In this document: one piece after another, positions 10,239-20,975 of the stretch | Numbering within the stretch: position 1 is the first letter of the stretch | Layout of the letters: the number at the start of each line of letters is the position of its first letter | NCBI GenBank assembly: GCA_028370155.1 | Contig: CP116670.1 | Coordinates: 4,092,001-4,156,000, forward strand | Direction of reading: 5' to 3' | Source: Arthrobacter sp. OVS8 | GTDB taxonomy: Bacteria; Actinomycetota; Actinomycetes; Actinomycetales; Micrococcaceae | Length of the DNA stretch: 64,000 nucleotides | Made by a program: the position numbers and the translations under genes | Notes under the pieces: model-generated | The model's database searches: none | What the model saw: only the letters and a program-made list of their open reading frames with translations | What the model was told of the DNA's origin: nothing

Positions 10239-11527
10239 GTGAAGATTGCTGTAATTGCGTTGGGAAAGATCGGCCTGCCCCTGGCCGTCCAGTTTGCCTC
10301 CAAGGGCCATGAGGTCGTCGGCGTCGACGTGAACCGGCAGGTTGTGGACCTCATCAACGCCGGTACGGAGCCGTTTCCCGGCGAAGCCCACCTGCAGGAA
10401 AAACTCTCCGAACTGGTGCCGGCAGGCAAGCTCCGGGCCACCACCGACTACGCGGACGCGGTCCCCGAAGCGGACGTCGTTGTCCTCGTTGTGCCGCTGT
10501 TCGTCGATGCCGAAGCGAACCCCGACTTCGGCTGGATGGACGCGGCCACCGCGGAACTGGCAAAGCACCTGACGCCCGGGACCCTGGTCTCCTACGAAAC
10601 CACGCTGCCCGTCGGAACCACCCGGAGCCGCTGGAAGCCGGCCCTGGAATCCGCCTCCGGCCTGGTCGAAGGCCGGGACTTCCACCTGGTGTTCTCTCCC
10701 GAACGTGTCCTCACCGGCCGGGTCTTCGAAGACCTGCGCAAGTACCCCAAGCTGGTGGGCGGACTGTCCGACGCCGGGGCCGCCAAAGCCGTCGAGTTCT
10801 ATCAGGCCGTGCTGGACTTCGACGAGCGGACGGATCTGGCACGCCCGAACGGCGTGTGGGACCTGGGCTCCGCCGAGGCATCCGAGATGGCGAAACTGGC
10901 CGAAACCACGTACCGCGATGTGAACATCGGACTCGCCAACCAGTTCGCCCGGTATGCCGCCACTGCCGGCATCGACATCTACCAGGTCATCGAGGCTGCC
11001 AACTCACAGCCGTACAGCCACATCCACACCCCGGGCATCGCCGTCGGCGGTCACTGCATCCCCGTCTACCCGCGCCTGTACCTCTGGAACGATCCGGCGG
11101 CCACGGTAGTGCGCGCCGCCCGCGAGGCCAACGCCGACATGCCGGCCTACACCATCGGACTGCTCGAGGGGCCTACGGCGACCTCGCCGGCGCCCGCGTG
11201 GTGGTACTTGGCGCTGCCTACCGCGGTGGCGTCAAGGAGACGGCGTTCTCCGGCGTGTTCGACGCCGTCCGGGCACTCGAGCAGCGCGGTGCCGCCGCGC
11301 TGGTCCATGACCCGTTGTACACCGACGAGGAACTCCAGAAGCTGGGCTTCCAGCCGTACCACCTGGGTGAACCGGCCGACGCGGCTGTGGTCCAGGCGGA
11401 CCACGCCGAGTACCGCACGCTGGGCCCGCAGGACCTCCCGGGCGTCCGGGTCTTCATCGACGGCCGCCGAGTGAGCCGCCCCGAGGCATGGGACGGCGTC
11501 GAGTACCGCGTCATCGGCAAGGCCTGA
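10239..11527 (+). CDS. wbpA: UDP-GlcNAc (or UDP-sugar) 6-dehydrogenase
   Basis: NAD-dependent four-electron oxidation of a UDP-sugar C6 to the uronate; with the next genes the likely substrate is UDP-GlcNAc. Start GTG at 10239. The Rossmann start is KIAVIALGKIGLPLAVQFASKGHEVVGVD; SYETTLPVGTT and FSPERVLTGRVFEDLRKYPKLVGG match the family; the middle helix carries EMAKLAETTYRDVNIGLANQ; the catalytic cysteine lies in VGGHCIPVYP. A single break near 11170 (GGGG run) separates the C-terminal NAD-binding domain (ARVVVLGAAYRGGVKET). Corrected length about 429 aa. UDP-ManNAc as substrate cannot be excluded by sequence alone. Confidence 0.88.
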
Positions 11528-11574
11528 CCTGAGTCCGCGCGCCGAACACTTTTCCCTTTGACAGGAGATCCACG

Positions 11575-12171
11575 ATGAATAACATTGCCCCGAGCGCTGA
11601 TGTTTCGGACCGTGCCGTGCTGGGCGCCGGCACCAAGATCTGGCATCTGGCCCAGGTGCGCGAGGACGCCACCCTGGGAGAAAACTGCATCGTCGGCCGC
11701 GGTGCCTACGTCGGCACCGGTGTCCAGATCGGCGATAACACCAAGATCCAGAACTACGCGCTGGTCTACGAACCCGCCCGGCTGGGAAATGGTGTCTTCA
11801 TCGGACCCGCGGTGGTCCTGACGAACGACACCTACCCCCGGTCCATCAGCCCTGACGGAACCCTGAAGAGCGCCCACGACTGGACCCCGGTGGGCGTCAC
11901 CATCGAGGACGGGGCGTCCATCGGCGCGCGGGCCGTCTGTGTAGCGCCCGTGACGATCGGACGCTGGGCGACCATCGCCGCAGGCGCCGTCGTCACAAAG
12001 GATGTACCGGCCTTCGCCCTGATGGCCGGAGTGCCCGCCAAGCGGCTCGGGTGGGTCGGCAAGGCCGGCTTCCCGCTGCGCGAGGAAGACGGGTTCTGGG
12101 TCTGCCCCGAGACAGGCGCCAAATATGTTGAGCAAGAAGAATTCCTGAAAGAGGCAGAGGACAACGCATGA
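11575..12171 (+). CDS. wbpD: WbpD-like N-acetyltransferase (left-handed beta helix)
   Basis: Acetyl-CoA-dependent acetylation of the 3-amino group of a UDP-2-acetamido-3-amino-2,3-dideoxy-uronate. The 198-residue intact protein is a hexapeptide-repeat protein (AVLGAGTKIWHLAQV, ATLGENCIVGRGAYV, VQIGDNTKIQNYALV, ARLGNGVFIGPAVVL) with the TNDTYPRS loop and the closing VVTKDVPAFALMAGVPAKRLGWV typical of WbpD/WlbB. Good ribosome site (ACAGGAGATCC). The stop overlaps wbpE (ATGA), so the two are coupled. Confidence 0.92.
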   Translation: MNNIAPSADVSDRAVLGAGTKIWHLAQVREDATLGENCIVGRGAYVGTGVQIGDNTKIQNYALVYEPARLGNGVFIGPAVVLTNDTYPRSISPDGTLKSAHDWTPVGVTIEDGASIGARAVCVAPVTIGRWATIAAGAVVTKDVPAFALMAGVPAKRLGWVGKAGFPLREEDGFWVCPETGAKYVEQEEFLKEAEDNA

Positions 12172-13258
12172 GCCTGGACTTTATCCCCGCAGCCAAGCCG
12201 ATCATCGGCGATGAAGAGCGGGCGGCCGTCGATGCCGTCCTCGCATCCGGAATGCTGGCCCAAGGCAAGCAGGTGGCGGACTTTGAAACAGAGTTCTCCT
12301 CGGTGCTTGTTGATGGCCGCGCCGCCGTTGCCGTGAACTCCGGCACCTCCGGACTGCATCTCGGCCTCCTGGCCGCCGGTGTCGGGCCCGGTGACGAGGT
12401 CATCGTGCCGTCGTTCACGTTCGCCGCCACCGGCAACTCCGTCGCGCTGACCGGAGCCACTCCCGTCTTCGCCGACATCGAACTGGACCACTACACCCTG
12501 GACACGGACCACGTCGCGTCGCTCATCACCGAGAAGACCAAGGGCATCATGCCGGTGCACCTTTACGGGCACCCGTTCGACGTCGAAGGCCTCGGCCGGC
12601 TTGCCGCGGAGCGCGGCATCGACCTCTACGAGGACGCAGCCCAGGCCCACGGAGCCAGCTTCAACGGCCAGAAGGTCGGCAGCTTCGGCACCTTCGCCAT
12701 GTTCAGCCTGTACCCGACGAAGAACATGACCTCCGGTGAGGGCGGCATGGTCACGACGTCGGACGCCGCCGTCGAGCACCGCCTCCGGCTGCTGCGCAAC
12801 CAGGGCATGGAGAAGCAGTACCAGAACGAAATCGTCGGATTCAACGCCCGCATGACCGACCTGCACGCCGCCATCGGCCGCGTCCAGCTCACCAAGGTGC
12901 TGGGCTGGACCGCGCAGCGCCAGCAGAACGCCGCTTTCCTCGACGCCAACCTGGAGAACGTCGGAACGCCGCTGGTCAAGGCGGGGGCAGGCCACGTCTA
13001 CCACCAGTACACGATCCGTGTGCCCGAGGACCGCGACGGACTGGCCAAGGCACTGCGGGATGAATACAACATCGGAACCGGCGTGTACTACCCGGTCCCG
13101 AACCACCGCCTTCCGTCCTTCAACCGGACCGAAGACCTGCCCAACACGGAAACGGCGGCCAAGGAAGTGCTCTCCTGCCGGTCCACCCGTCCCTGAGCCA
13201 AGACGACCTCGAGCGCATCGTCGCCGCTGTCAACGCCGTCTCCAAGGCCGGTGCCTGA
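12168..13258 (+). CDS. wbpE: WbpE-like PLP sugar aminotransferase (DegT/DnrJ/EryC1)
   Basis: Transfers an amino group to the 3-keto UDP-sugar produced by WbpB. Fold type I aminotransferase of about 363 aa: AVNSGTSGLHLGLLAAG (phosphate grip), the DEVIVPSFTFAATGNSV segment, EDAAQAHGASFNG (PLP-binding Asp), the Schiff-base lysine in FSLYPTKNMTSGEGG, and LRNQGMEKQYQNEIVGFNARM. A one-C loss near 13178 hides the last 25 residues (LPVHPSLSQDDLERIVAAVN). It ends two bases before wbpB. Confidence 0.93.
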
Positions 13259-13259
13259 C

Positions 13260-14253
13260 ATGGCGAACCTGCGCGTGGGCCTGATCGGGCTGGGGATGAT
13301 GGGGCGGCACCACGCCCGCGTCCTCCGAGAACTGCCCGGCGTAGACCTGGTGGCCGTCGCGGACGCGTACGGCGATCCGCACGGCGTAGCCGGCGGACTG
13401 ACCGTGCTGTCCTCGGTGGAAGAACTCATTGCCGAGGGCCTGGACATGGCGGTCGCTGCCGTCCCCACGGGCATGCATGAGGAGGTCGGACTGGCCCTGG
13501 CCGACGCCGGCGTCCACACCCTCGTGGAGAAGCCGATCGCCGCCAGCACGGAGGCCGGCCAGCGCCTCGTGGAGGCGTTCGAGGCCAAAAACCTCGTAGG
13601 GGCCGTCGGCCACATCGAGCGGTTCAATCCCGCGCTGCAGTCCCTGCGGAAGCGGATCGAGGCCGGCGAACTCGGCGACGTGTACCAGATCGCCACCCGG
13701 CGCCAGGGCCCGTTCCCGTCGCGCATTGCCGACGTCGGCGTGGTCAAGGATCTGGGCACGCACGATATCGACCTGACCGCCTGGCTCGCCCAGAGCCGTT
13801 TCGATTCGATCTTCGCCCAGGTCACCACGCGCAGCGGCCGTCCGCACGAGGACATGGTCGCAGCGACCGGGCAGCTGGAAAGCGGCGTCATCACCAACCA
13901 CCTGGTGAACTGGCTTTCCCCATGAAAGAGCGCCTGACCATCGTCACCGGCGAAAAGGGAGCTTTGTGGCCGATACGGTCACGGCCGACCTGACATTCTT
14001 CGAGAACGGCACCGTGGCTACCGAGTGGGAGTCCATGGCGGCTTTCCGCGGTGTCTCCGAGGGCAACATGACCCGTCTTGCCATCGCGAAACCGGAACCG
14101 CTGCGCACGGAACACGAAGCGTTCCGCGACGCGGTCCTGGGGCTGCGCACCGACGTCGTGACCATGCGCGAGGGCCTGGACACGCTGCGCGTTGCCGAAG
14201 CAGTGCTGGAGTCCGCACGCAGCGGGCGGATGGTCAAAGTCGCCGCCTCGTGA
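13260..14253 (+). CDS. wbpB: WbpB-like NAD(P) sugar oxidoreductase (Gfo/Idh/MocA)
   Basis: Oxidises C3 of the UDP-N-acetylglucosaminuronate ahead of amination. Start ATG at 13260. Rossmann start NLRVGLIGLGMMGRHHARVL, then the family EKPIA motif (HTLVEKPIAASTEAGQ), GHIERFNPALQSL, and the catalytic-region KDLGTHDIDLTAWL. A C-run loss near 13920 (WLSPMKERLTIVTGEKG) splits off the C-terminal 95 residues. About 331 aa after correction. The four genes wbpA-D-E-B are contiguous on one strand with overlaps. Confidence 0.9.
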
Positions 14254-15410
14254 CGGCCCATCCCCGTTTGCGGGTGGTGGTGGCCACCCGGCTCTTTACG
14301 CCGGAAGTGGGTGCCGCGGCGTTTCGTCTCCAGGCGCTGGTCGACGGGCTGGTGGCAGCGGGGGCGGACGTGTTGGTGGTCACCACGCGCGCCCCTGGCG
14401 GCGCCACGGCAGGCAACGTTCCCTTCAGGATCAGCCGCTGGCCCGTGCTGCGCGACGGCGGCGGCAACGTCCGCGGCTACGTCCAGTACTTGAGTTTCGA
14501 CGTGCCGGCCTTCTTCCGCCTGCTGCTGCAGCGGGCCGATGTGGTCGTGTCGGAGCCGCCGCCCACCACCGGGCTGATGGTGGCCCTGAGCTCCTGGCTG
14601 CGCCGCCGCCCTTCGTCTACTACGCGGCAGACGTCTGGAGTGAGGCGCTGTCCGCCACGGACGTGCCGGGCTTCGTCGTCCGCCTGATGCGCCGTGTCGA
14701 GGGATTCGTCCTGCGGCGCGCCGCCTGCGTCATCGCCATTTCCGACGCGGTGGCCGAGCAGGTGGCAAAGTTCGGTGTGCCGGCGGAACGGGTGCGGGTC
14801 GTGGCCAACGGAGTGGACACTTCAGTCTTCAACCCCCACGGCGATGCCGCGGCAAGCGACCGGCCCTACTTCGCCTACACCGGGACGATTTCGGAATGGC
14901 AGGGAGCCGACGTCTTCATCCGGGCGTTGCCGCTGGTGCAGCGTAAGTTCCCGACGGCGGAGATCCGCTTCTTCGGGCAGGGCACCGACGAACCGGCCCT
15001 CCGGGCGCTGGCGGACGAGGTTGCTCCCGGCAGCGTGGTCTTCGGCGGCGTTGTGCCGCCCAGGAGGCTGCAGCCTGGCTCCGCGGGGCCGTGGCGGCGC
15101 TGGTCAGCATCAAACCCGGTCAGGGCTACGACTTCGCCAAGCCGACGAAGATCTACGCGGCCGCAGGGTGTGGCGCCCGGGTCATCTTCGCCGGGCCCGG
15201 CGAGGGAGCCGCGGTGGTGGCCAACAACGGCCTCGGCGACGCTGTGGACCATGACCCGGATGCCGTGGCGGCTGCCATGATCGCCGCGCTCGAGAAGGAA
15301 GACACCGGTCACGGACACCGCTCGCAGTGGGTGGGGAGAACGCCTCACTGGCCGCCGCCGGCCAGGCCGCGGCCGCGATCGTCGCGTCGGTGGGGAGGAC
15401 CCGGCAATGA
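14250..15410 (+). CDS. Glycosyltransferase family 4
   Basis: GT-B transferase, about 387 aa. The start GTG at 14250 overlaps the wbpB stop. The N-terminal domain begins RLRVVVATRLFTPEVGAAAFRLQALVDGL; the linker includes FVYYAADVWSEAL; the C-terminal donor domain has AISDAVAEQVAKFGVPAERVRVVANGVDTSVF, YFAYTGTISEWQGADVFI, and KIYAAAGCGARVIFAGPGEGA near the usual E-x7-E site. Breaks near 14602, 15065 and 15330 are all C/G-run losses. Likely adds one residue of the repeat unit; sugar specificity cannot be read from sequence. Confidence 0.85.
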
Positions 15411-16522
15411 AAATCCTTGTGGTCACCACCTGGTTCCCCAGCCACGAGACGCCGGCCCAGGCCCCGTTCAATCTGGAGCACGCAAAGGCAGTCCAGTTGC
15501 GGCACGATGTCAGCGTGGTGCATGTGCGGCTGGGCAGCAGGCTGCCCGCGGCCGCGGAGACCTATGCCGGACTCCCCGTGCAGAGGGTCTCCTCAACCCC
15601 CGCCAGCCGTGGACGGCAGTGTCCGTGCTTCGAACACTGTTGAGGGAAAGCTCGACGTCGGACGTGCTGCACACGATGGCCTTTTCCTCGGCACTCGTGG
15701 CGGCCCTGCCGGCGGCCCTGAAACGGATGCCGTGGGTCCACTCCGAGCACTGGAGCGGTGTCACGAACCCGCAGAACGTCGCCGGGATGTGGCCGCGCTT
15801 CGCCTGGCTGCGCTGGGTGCTGCGTCTTCCGCACGCCGTGACAGGAGTGACGGCGGAACTCGTCGGGAAGCTGCAGGCGTTCGCGCGGCCGGACGCGGCG
15901 GTGCTGGTTCCGTGCGTCGTTGCCAACGAGCGGCCGGTGCAGCCGCTGCCGCCCGGCGACCGGCTGCGCCTGGTCGCCGTCGGCGGGCTGGTCCCGGGAA
16001 GAGACCGCTGCTGGCCATCAGGACCATAGCAGCGCTCAAGGAAGCCGGCCACGATGTACACCTCAACTGGGTGGGGAACGGACCCCTCCGCGGGGAAGCC
16101 GAGGACCTGATATCCGAGTTGCAGCTCGGGGAGAACGTCACGCTGGTCGGCATGGTCCCGCCGGCCGAGGTGTTCGCGTATTTCGAGCAGGCCCATCTGT
16201 TCTTCCTCCCGACGGCCCATGAAAACTTCTTCACGTCCGCGGCGGAGGCGCTCTCCGCCGGACGGCCCGTCGTCGTCCCGCGCGTGGGGGCTTCACCGAC
16301 TACGTGACCCCGGCGAACGGCGTCCTGGTGGAGGACGCGTCCCCGGACTCCCTGGCCGCCGCAATCCAGGCGGCCCGGCTGAACTTCGCCGGTACCGACC
16401 CCTCGGCTATTGCCGCGCCCATCCGGGCCAGGTTCAGCCGGAGCACGGTTGGCATGCTGTTCGAGGACGTCTATGGCCGCGTGCTTGCCGGCACAGGAGC
16501 CACCGGGAGCAGACATGGATAA
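15407..16522 (+). CDS. Glycosyltransferase family 4
   Basis: GT-B transferase of about 373 aa. ATGA overlap with the previous gene. N-terminus KILVVTTWFPSHETPAQAPF is a common GT4 opening. The mid-domain has VLHTMAFSSALVAALPAALKRMPWVHSEHWSG; the donor domain has LLAIRTIAALKEAGHDVHLNWVGNGPL, NVTLVGMVPPAEVFAYFEQAHLFFLPTAHENFFTSAAEAL (E-x7-E region) and GLPV-type AGRPVVVPRVG. Three run-length breaks (about 15600, 16008 and 16290). Part of the same co-directional operon. Confidence 0.86.
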
Positions 16523-17613
16523 GGATGCAACCGGTGCAGCAGTCCCGGCGGTGGACGTCGTCATCGCTGTGCACAGCAGCACCCGGCCGGTGGCGAGGGC
16601 ACTCGCGTCGGTGGCCGCTGCCGGCCTCGAGCTGAACCGCCCCGACGGAGTCCGGCCACCGTGGTGTGCCACAACATCCCCGGGACGAGATCTCGAGGAA
16701 CATCCCGCCCGAACTGGCCTCAGCCACCAGGTTCCTGGAACTCCGCGACGGGATACCCAGCCCGGCCGGGCCGTTCAACTACGGGCTTGAGCAGGCGACG
16801 GCTGAATTCGTGTGCATTCTTGGCAGCGACGATTCCCTGGAGCCCGGCGCCCTGCGCCAGTGGCTGGAGCTGGCCCGCACCCATTCCTCCGCGATGGTTA
16901 TCGCGCCCCAGCGCCATGCCGGCGGAGCGCCGGTAAGGACACCGCCGGTCCGGGTCCGCCGCCAGTTCAAACTGGACCCGGTCAAGGACCGCCTGAGCTA
17001 CCGCACAGCGCCGCTTGGCCTTCTGAGGCGCAGCGAGATCCAGCGTCTCGGCCTGGAGTTCAGCGCGGACCTGCGCACGGGGAGGACCAGATATTCTCGG
17101 CCAAGCTCTGGTTCGGCGGCGGCCGGATCGACTATGCCCGCGGGGCCGGCAGGTACGTTGTGGGTGACGACGCGCGGGACCGGGTCACGGGACAGCGGCG
17201 GGACATCGGCGAATTGTTTGCCTTTGCCCTGGAGCTTGTGGCCGATCCGTGGTTCGTTGCGCTTCCCTTGGCCCATCGTCGGGCGCTGGTCACCAAACTG
17301 CTCCGGGTCCATGTCTTCGGCGTGGTTCTCCCGCGTGGCGAACAAGGCGGCTGGACGGACCCTGATCGCGCGGAATTCGCACAGGTGACCCGAACTCTCC
17401 TGGCAGCGGCGCCGGGGGCGGATCGGCCCTCTCCCTGGCGGACGCCCGGCTGCTCCGCAGCATCCTTACCCCGGGCCCCTGGCTGAGATGCTGGCGGCAG
17501 CCGCAGCGCGCCGCAGGTTCGGACGTCCGCACACCATGATTGCGTCCGGCCTGACGGCGCAGTTCGATCCCGAGGCCCCGGTGCGGTTCATGGCGGCGTC
17601 CGCCCTGCTTTAG
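16515..17613 (+). CDS. Glycosyltransferase family 2 with C-terminal extension
   Basis: GT-A transferase of about 366 aa, overlapping the previous stop. VDVVIAVHSSTRPVARALASV starts the fold, ILGSDDSLEPGALRQWLELA supplies the DDS metal site, and a long helical C-terminal part (LAHRRALVTKLLRVHVFGVV) follows. Breaks near 16655, 17083 and after 17425. The C-terminal motif recurs in the GT2 gene at 20976-22116, so the two are paralogues. Last gene of the rightward glf operon; a terminator follows. Confidence 0.78.
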
Positions 17614-17658
17614 CGGTTCTCCAGCCTCAGGCGCCCTTCCCGGGCACCCAAGAACAGC

Positions 17659-17690
17659 AGGGGCGGGAGCTGCCGTCAGCTCCCGCCCCT
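17659..17690. terminator. Bidirectional terminator
   Basis: Perfect 14-bp stem (AGGGGCGGGAGCTG) with the 4-base loop CCGT lies between the stop of the GT2 gene on the plus strand and the stop of the convergent 2-epimerase gene. Confidence 0.8.
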
Positions 17691-17711
17691 CACCGGCAAT
17701 GCCCGGTCTTG

Positions 17712-18783
17712 CTACCTGCCCGACTGTGTGTTGAAGTCCAGCAGCGCGTCCACGATTTTGTCTGCAGCGTGGCCGTCGCCGTAGGGGGCGGCGTCCGTGG
17801 GTTCAGGGGCCGCCGTTTCACAGTGTCTGCGAGGATCGACAGGTCTTCGCTGACCAGGACATTCCAGCGCGATTCGAGGGTCTCCACCCACTCCGTTTCA
17901 GGACGGATGGTGGTGCAGGGCACGCGCAGCAGGAATGCTTCCTTCTGCAGCCCGCCGGAGTCCGTGACGACGCCTTCACTGTTTCGCACGGCGTTGACCA
18001 GCTGCGGATAGGCCAGCGGCGGGCAGGCCCGGATGCTGCCCTGCTCGAGTGTCAGTCCGTGCCGTTCGGCCAGGCTGACCAGGCGCGGGTGGGCCAGCAG
18101 GAGCACCGGCCGGTCCAGGGACGCCAAGGAGTCGAGGATGGCCTTGAGGCGGACCGGTGAGTCCGTGTTGTCGGGACGGTGGATGGTGCTGACGTAGTAG
18201 CCGCCCGGCTCCATATCAAGGGGAGGGGCTCGTTGCGGCGCTCCAGCAGCGACCGGACCTGGTACAGGACATCGGTCATGACGTCGCCGACGAGGACCGT
18301 CTTGCCGGCCAGGCCCTCATTGGCCAGGTGGTCCACGGCAACCTGGGTGGGCGCCAACAGCAGGTCCGCCGCGTGGTCCGTCAGGACACGGTTGTGCTCT
18401 TCCGGCATGCGGCGGTTGAAGGAACGCAGCCCCGCTTCGAGGTGGGCCAGCGGGATGTGCATCTTGACCGCCGCGATGGCCGCCGCCAATGTGGAGTTGG
18501 TGTCGCCGTAAACCAGGACACAGTCCGGCTTGGCCTCTTCCAGGATTTCTTCAAGGCCTCCGAGCATCGCGCCCGTCTGTGCCCCGTGCTTGCCGGATCC
18601 CACCCCGAGGTTGAAGTCGGGGGCGGGGATACCCAGATCCCGGAAGAAGACATCACTCATGAGCTCGTCATAGTGCTGGCCTGTGTGGGCGATGAGGTGT
18701 TCGGCCCGGCCGGAAATGGCTGATGCGATCGGTGCGAGCTTTACGAACTGTGGTCTTGCGCCGACGACGCTGAGAATACGCAT
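17712..18783 (-). CDS. wecB: UDP-N-acetylglucosamine 2-epimerase (WecB/WbpI type)
   Basis: Non-hydrolysing C2 epimerase. RILSVVGARPQFVKLAPI is the family start; GQHYDELMSDVFFRDLGI, VLVYGDTNSTLAA, HLEAGLRSFNRRMPEEHNR, TIHRPDNTD, VVTDSGGLQKEAFLL and RPETEWVET are all present. Two run-length breaks (near 18228 and 17790); corrected length about 356 aa. Given wbpA-D-E-B opposite, it probably acts on the diacetamido sugar like WbpI, giving UDP-ManNAc3NAcA; plain UDP-GlcNAc is the alternative. Divergent-side neighbour is a DUF6541 membrane protein in the same leftward operon. Confidence 0.9.
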
Positions 18784-18861
18784 GGTTCTAGCTTAGGCGA
18801 AAGCCGCGTCCGGCCATGGCAGCTGTGATCCGGCCCACCGGGCCTGGCAGGCCAGGTCCGG

Positions 18862-20868
18862 TCAGCACGCGGTGACCCTGTAGAGTTTGGCCGCGCCCTG
18901 CTGGTCCACAAGTTCCACCTTGGCACCCTCGGCAGTGGCGACGTCGACGAACGCAGGGTAGGACCTGGCCTCCGGGAAGTTGAGCATGTAGAAGCGGCCG
19001 AAGTCGAGGATGTAACGGACGTGTTCTTTCCCTGCGAGCTGGCAAGTTTCAGATCCGGTCTGCGCCGTTGTGATGTCCTTCGCGATCTTACGCAGTTCGG
19101 CGTCGGGTGCGGGCGCAAGATGGTACTGGGTGACGTGGCGGCCGGAGATGGCGTAGGCCAGCGCCCCGCCATTGAACGGATTGACCCCGATGACGGCGTC
19201 TTCCGGAACAGTCGAGCCAAGCCGGGACATCAGGGCGAATTCATCATTGGAAACCGCCCAGCCCGGGACGAATGAATACGTATCGTGGATTTTAGTGGAC
19301 ACTGCGGTCAGCCCGGGATCATGGACGCGTCCCACCAGGGTGGAAAAGGCAAGGGCAAGAATGGCCGCCGATGCTACGGCGTACAGGCTTCCGGATCCCC
19401 GGAACTGCGGCAGGCCAAGACGCCGGCCGGCCGATCGCCGCTCGGCCATGCGCCCAAGCCAGCCCCTGACCGCTGACACCAGGCCGTCAGCGCCGACGCT
19501 GGCGAGAACGATCATAAACAGGGGCACCAAAGCCGCGAGCCGGTAGGGGTCCTGGTACCAGCTGCCGGTGGTGAAGTGCCGGAAGCGGCCCTGATACATA
19601 AACACCGCGACGATGTAGAGGGCGGCGGCGATCAGCGCACAGGCGATCATCCAACCACCACGCCGCCGCACGATGATGGTGACGATTCCCAGGAGGGCCG
19701 CTACGGAGGCGACCATTGTCGCGCTGCCGCCAAGGAGCGTGCCCGTCGCCACGTCTTCCACCGCCTGGGCCAGCGTCCGGCTGGGTTTCCAGTTGTCAAA
19801 ACTGAGGAGCAAGGCCTGCCAGACGACGAGGAAGGCTGCAGCCGCGGCGAACCCCCAGAGGACCACGAATCCGATTGCCCGGGCGCCCGCTTTCGCGCGG
19901 ATGCGGGCGCGGAGCTGGGTGAACCAGGCGCCTGCTATGAGCGGGACGGAGAATGCCAGGAGCGCCGTGACACCGTTGGGCTGCGACAGGAACAACGCCG
20001 CAACCGCAATGAGCAGGAAGGACCACAGGCTGACGTTGTCCATGAATCGTTCGCGCCCGGCATTGAACAGCCCCACGAGCACCAGCAGCGCCAGCGGCAG
20101 CAGGCTGTAGGCAAGCGTGTTGGGATACAGCGGGCCCCACTGGAGCAATTGCAGCGGGAACATCCAGAAACCGCCGCTCAGGGCACCGGCAAAAACAAGC
20201 GGCAGAACGCGGGGGCCGACGATGCCCCGGACCAGCATGATGCAGGCGAAGGGCCACAAGATCACGCTGACAGCCACGATCACGGCGTTCTGGCTGACGA
20301 TGACGTCGTTGCTGGTCAATTGGGAAACAAGGGCAGCCAGGGAATGCCACACGGAGGGGTAGATGGCGATCCCGGCATCCGGGTTGAGCATCCGGCCCAA
20401 CGTCAGCGAGGACGCGTTCCCGGTTTCGAGGATGTACCGGATCGCGTTGAGGTGAAAAATGTTGTCATACACCTGGGCGAAGTTTCCCGGCTTGCCAATG
20501 GCCGGCCACAAGCGGCTGACGATGAGGGCTGAGCCCGCAGCCATGCCGCCCAGGATTGCCGCCCACTGGACGACGGGCGCCGCCGAGGCAGGCGCGACTG
20601 CTGCAACCCGGCCCCTGAAGAACCGCCGAAGCAGCAATGCCAGGCCAGTGCACACGGCTGTCACCAGCACGTAGCTGAGAATCCCCCAGTCCAGCCGGAG
20701 CAGGCCTCCCACGACGCCGGCAAGCCCGATGAGCCCGCAGGACGCCAGGGGTGCCATCGCCGCGGAGGCGAAGCCCTTGGTGCCGAGTGCCCGCGCAAGT
20801 ATGAGCCCGGGAAGGAAGAGCAAGAGTGCGGCCACGGCGATAGCGGGAAACGCCTGCCACCAGTTCAT
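18862..20868 (-). CDS. DUF6541-type polytopic membrane protein
   Basis: Intact, 668 aa. About 12-14 hydrophobic segments span residues 1-530, followed by an extracytoplasmic C-terminal domain with about 135 residues (DAVIGVNPFNGGALAYAISG, then a Cys pair in SETCQL and the terminal TAC). The N-terminus MNWWQAFPAIAVAALLLFLPGLILARA and overall plan fit DUF6541, a family found in actinobacterial cell-wall glycan clusters and resembling GT-C or PMT-like enzymes in topology. No catalytic motif is certain. Sits between a GT2 and the 2-epimerase, all leftward. Confidence 0.8.
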   Translation of the reverse strand: MNWWQAFPAIAVAALLLFLPGLILARALGTKGFASAAMAPLASCGLIGLAGVVGGLLRLDWGILSYVLVTAVCTGLALLLRRFFRGRVAAVAPASAAPVVQWAAILGGMAAGSALIVSRLWPAIGKPGNFAQVYDNIFHLNAIRYILETGNASSLTLGRMLNPDAGIAIYPSVWHSLAALVSQLTSNDVIVSQNAVIVAVSVILWPFACIMLVRGIVGPRVLPLVFAGALSGGFWMFPLQLLQWGPLYPNTLAYSLLPLALLVLVGLFNAGRERFMDNVSLWSFLLIAVAALFLSQPNGVTALLAFSVPLIAGAWFTQLRARIRAKAGARAIGFVVLWGFAAAAAFLVVWQALLLSFDNWKPSRTLAQAVEDVATGTLLGGSATMVASVAALLGIVTIIVRRRGGWMIACALIAAALYIVAVFMYQGRFRHFTTGSWYQDPYRLAALVPLFMIVLASVGADGLVSAVRGWLGRMAERRSAGRRLGLPQFRGSGSLYAVASAAILALAFSTLVGRVHDPGLTAVSTKIHDTYSFVPGWAVSNDEFALMSRLGSTVPEDAVIGVNPFNGGALAYAISGRHVTQYHLAPAPDAELRKIAKDITTAQTGSETCQLAGKEHVRYILDFGRFYMLNFPEARSYPAFVDVATAEGAKVELVDQQGAAKLYRVTAC

Positions 20869-20975
20869 TAATGCTCCTGCCCGTCCGAATTACCGACTCG
20901 AGTCTAGCAAGCCGGGCCGGTGCCCTTGAGCCCGGGGCCTCCGGCAGCGGGCGGCACGGCGGCGGGGTGCCGTCA

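Noticed and set aside
20465..20975. Extension of the GT2 gene at 20976 through to 20465
   Set aside because: The frame stays open only because of GC content; it would overlap 400 bases of the intact DUF6541 gene, and one added C gives a natural stop at 20976.
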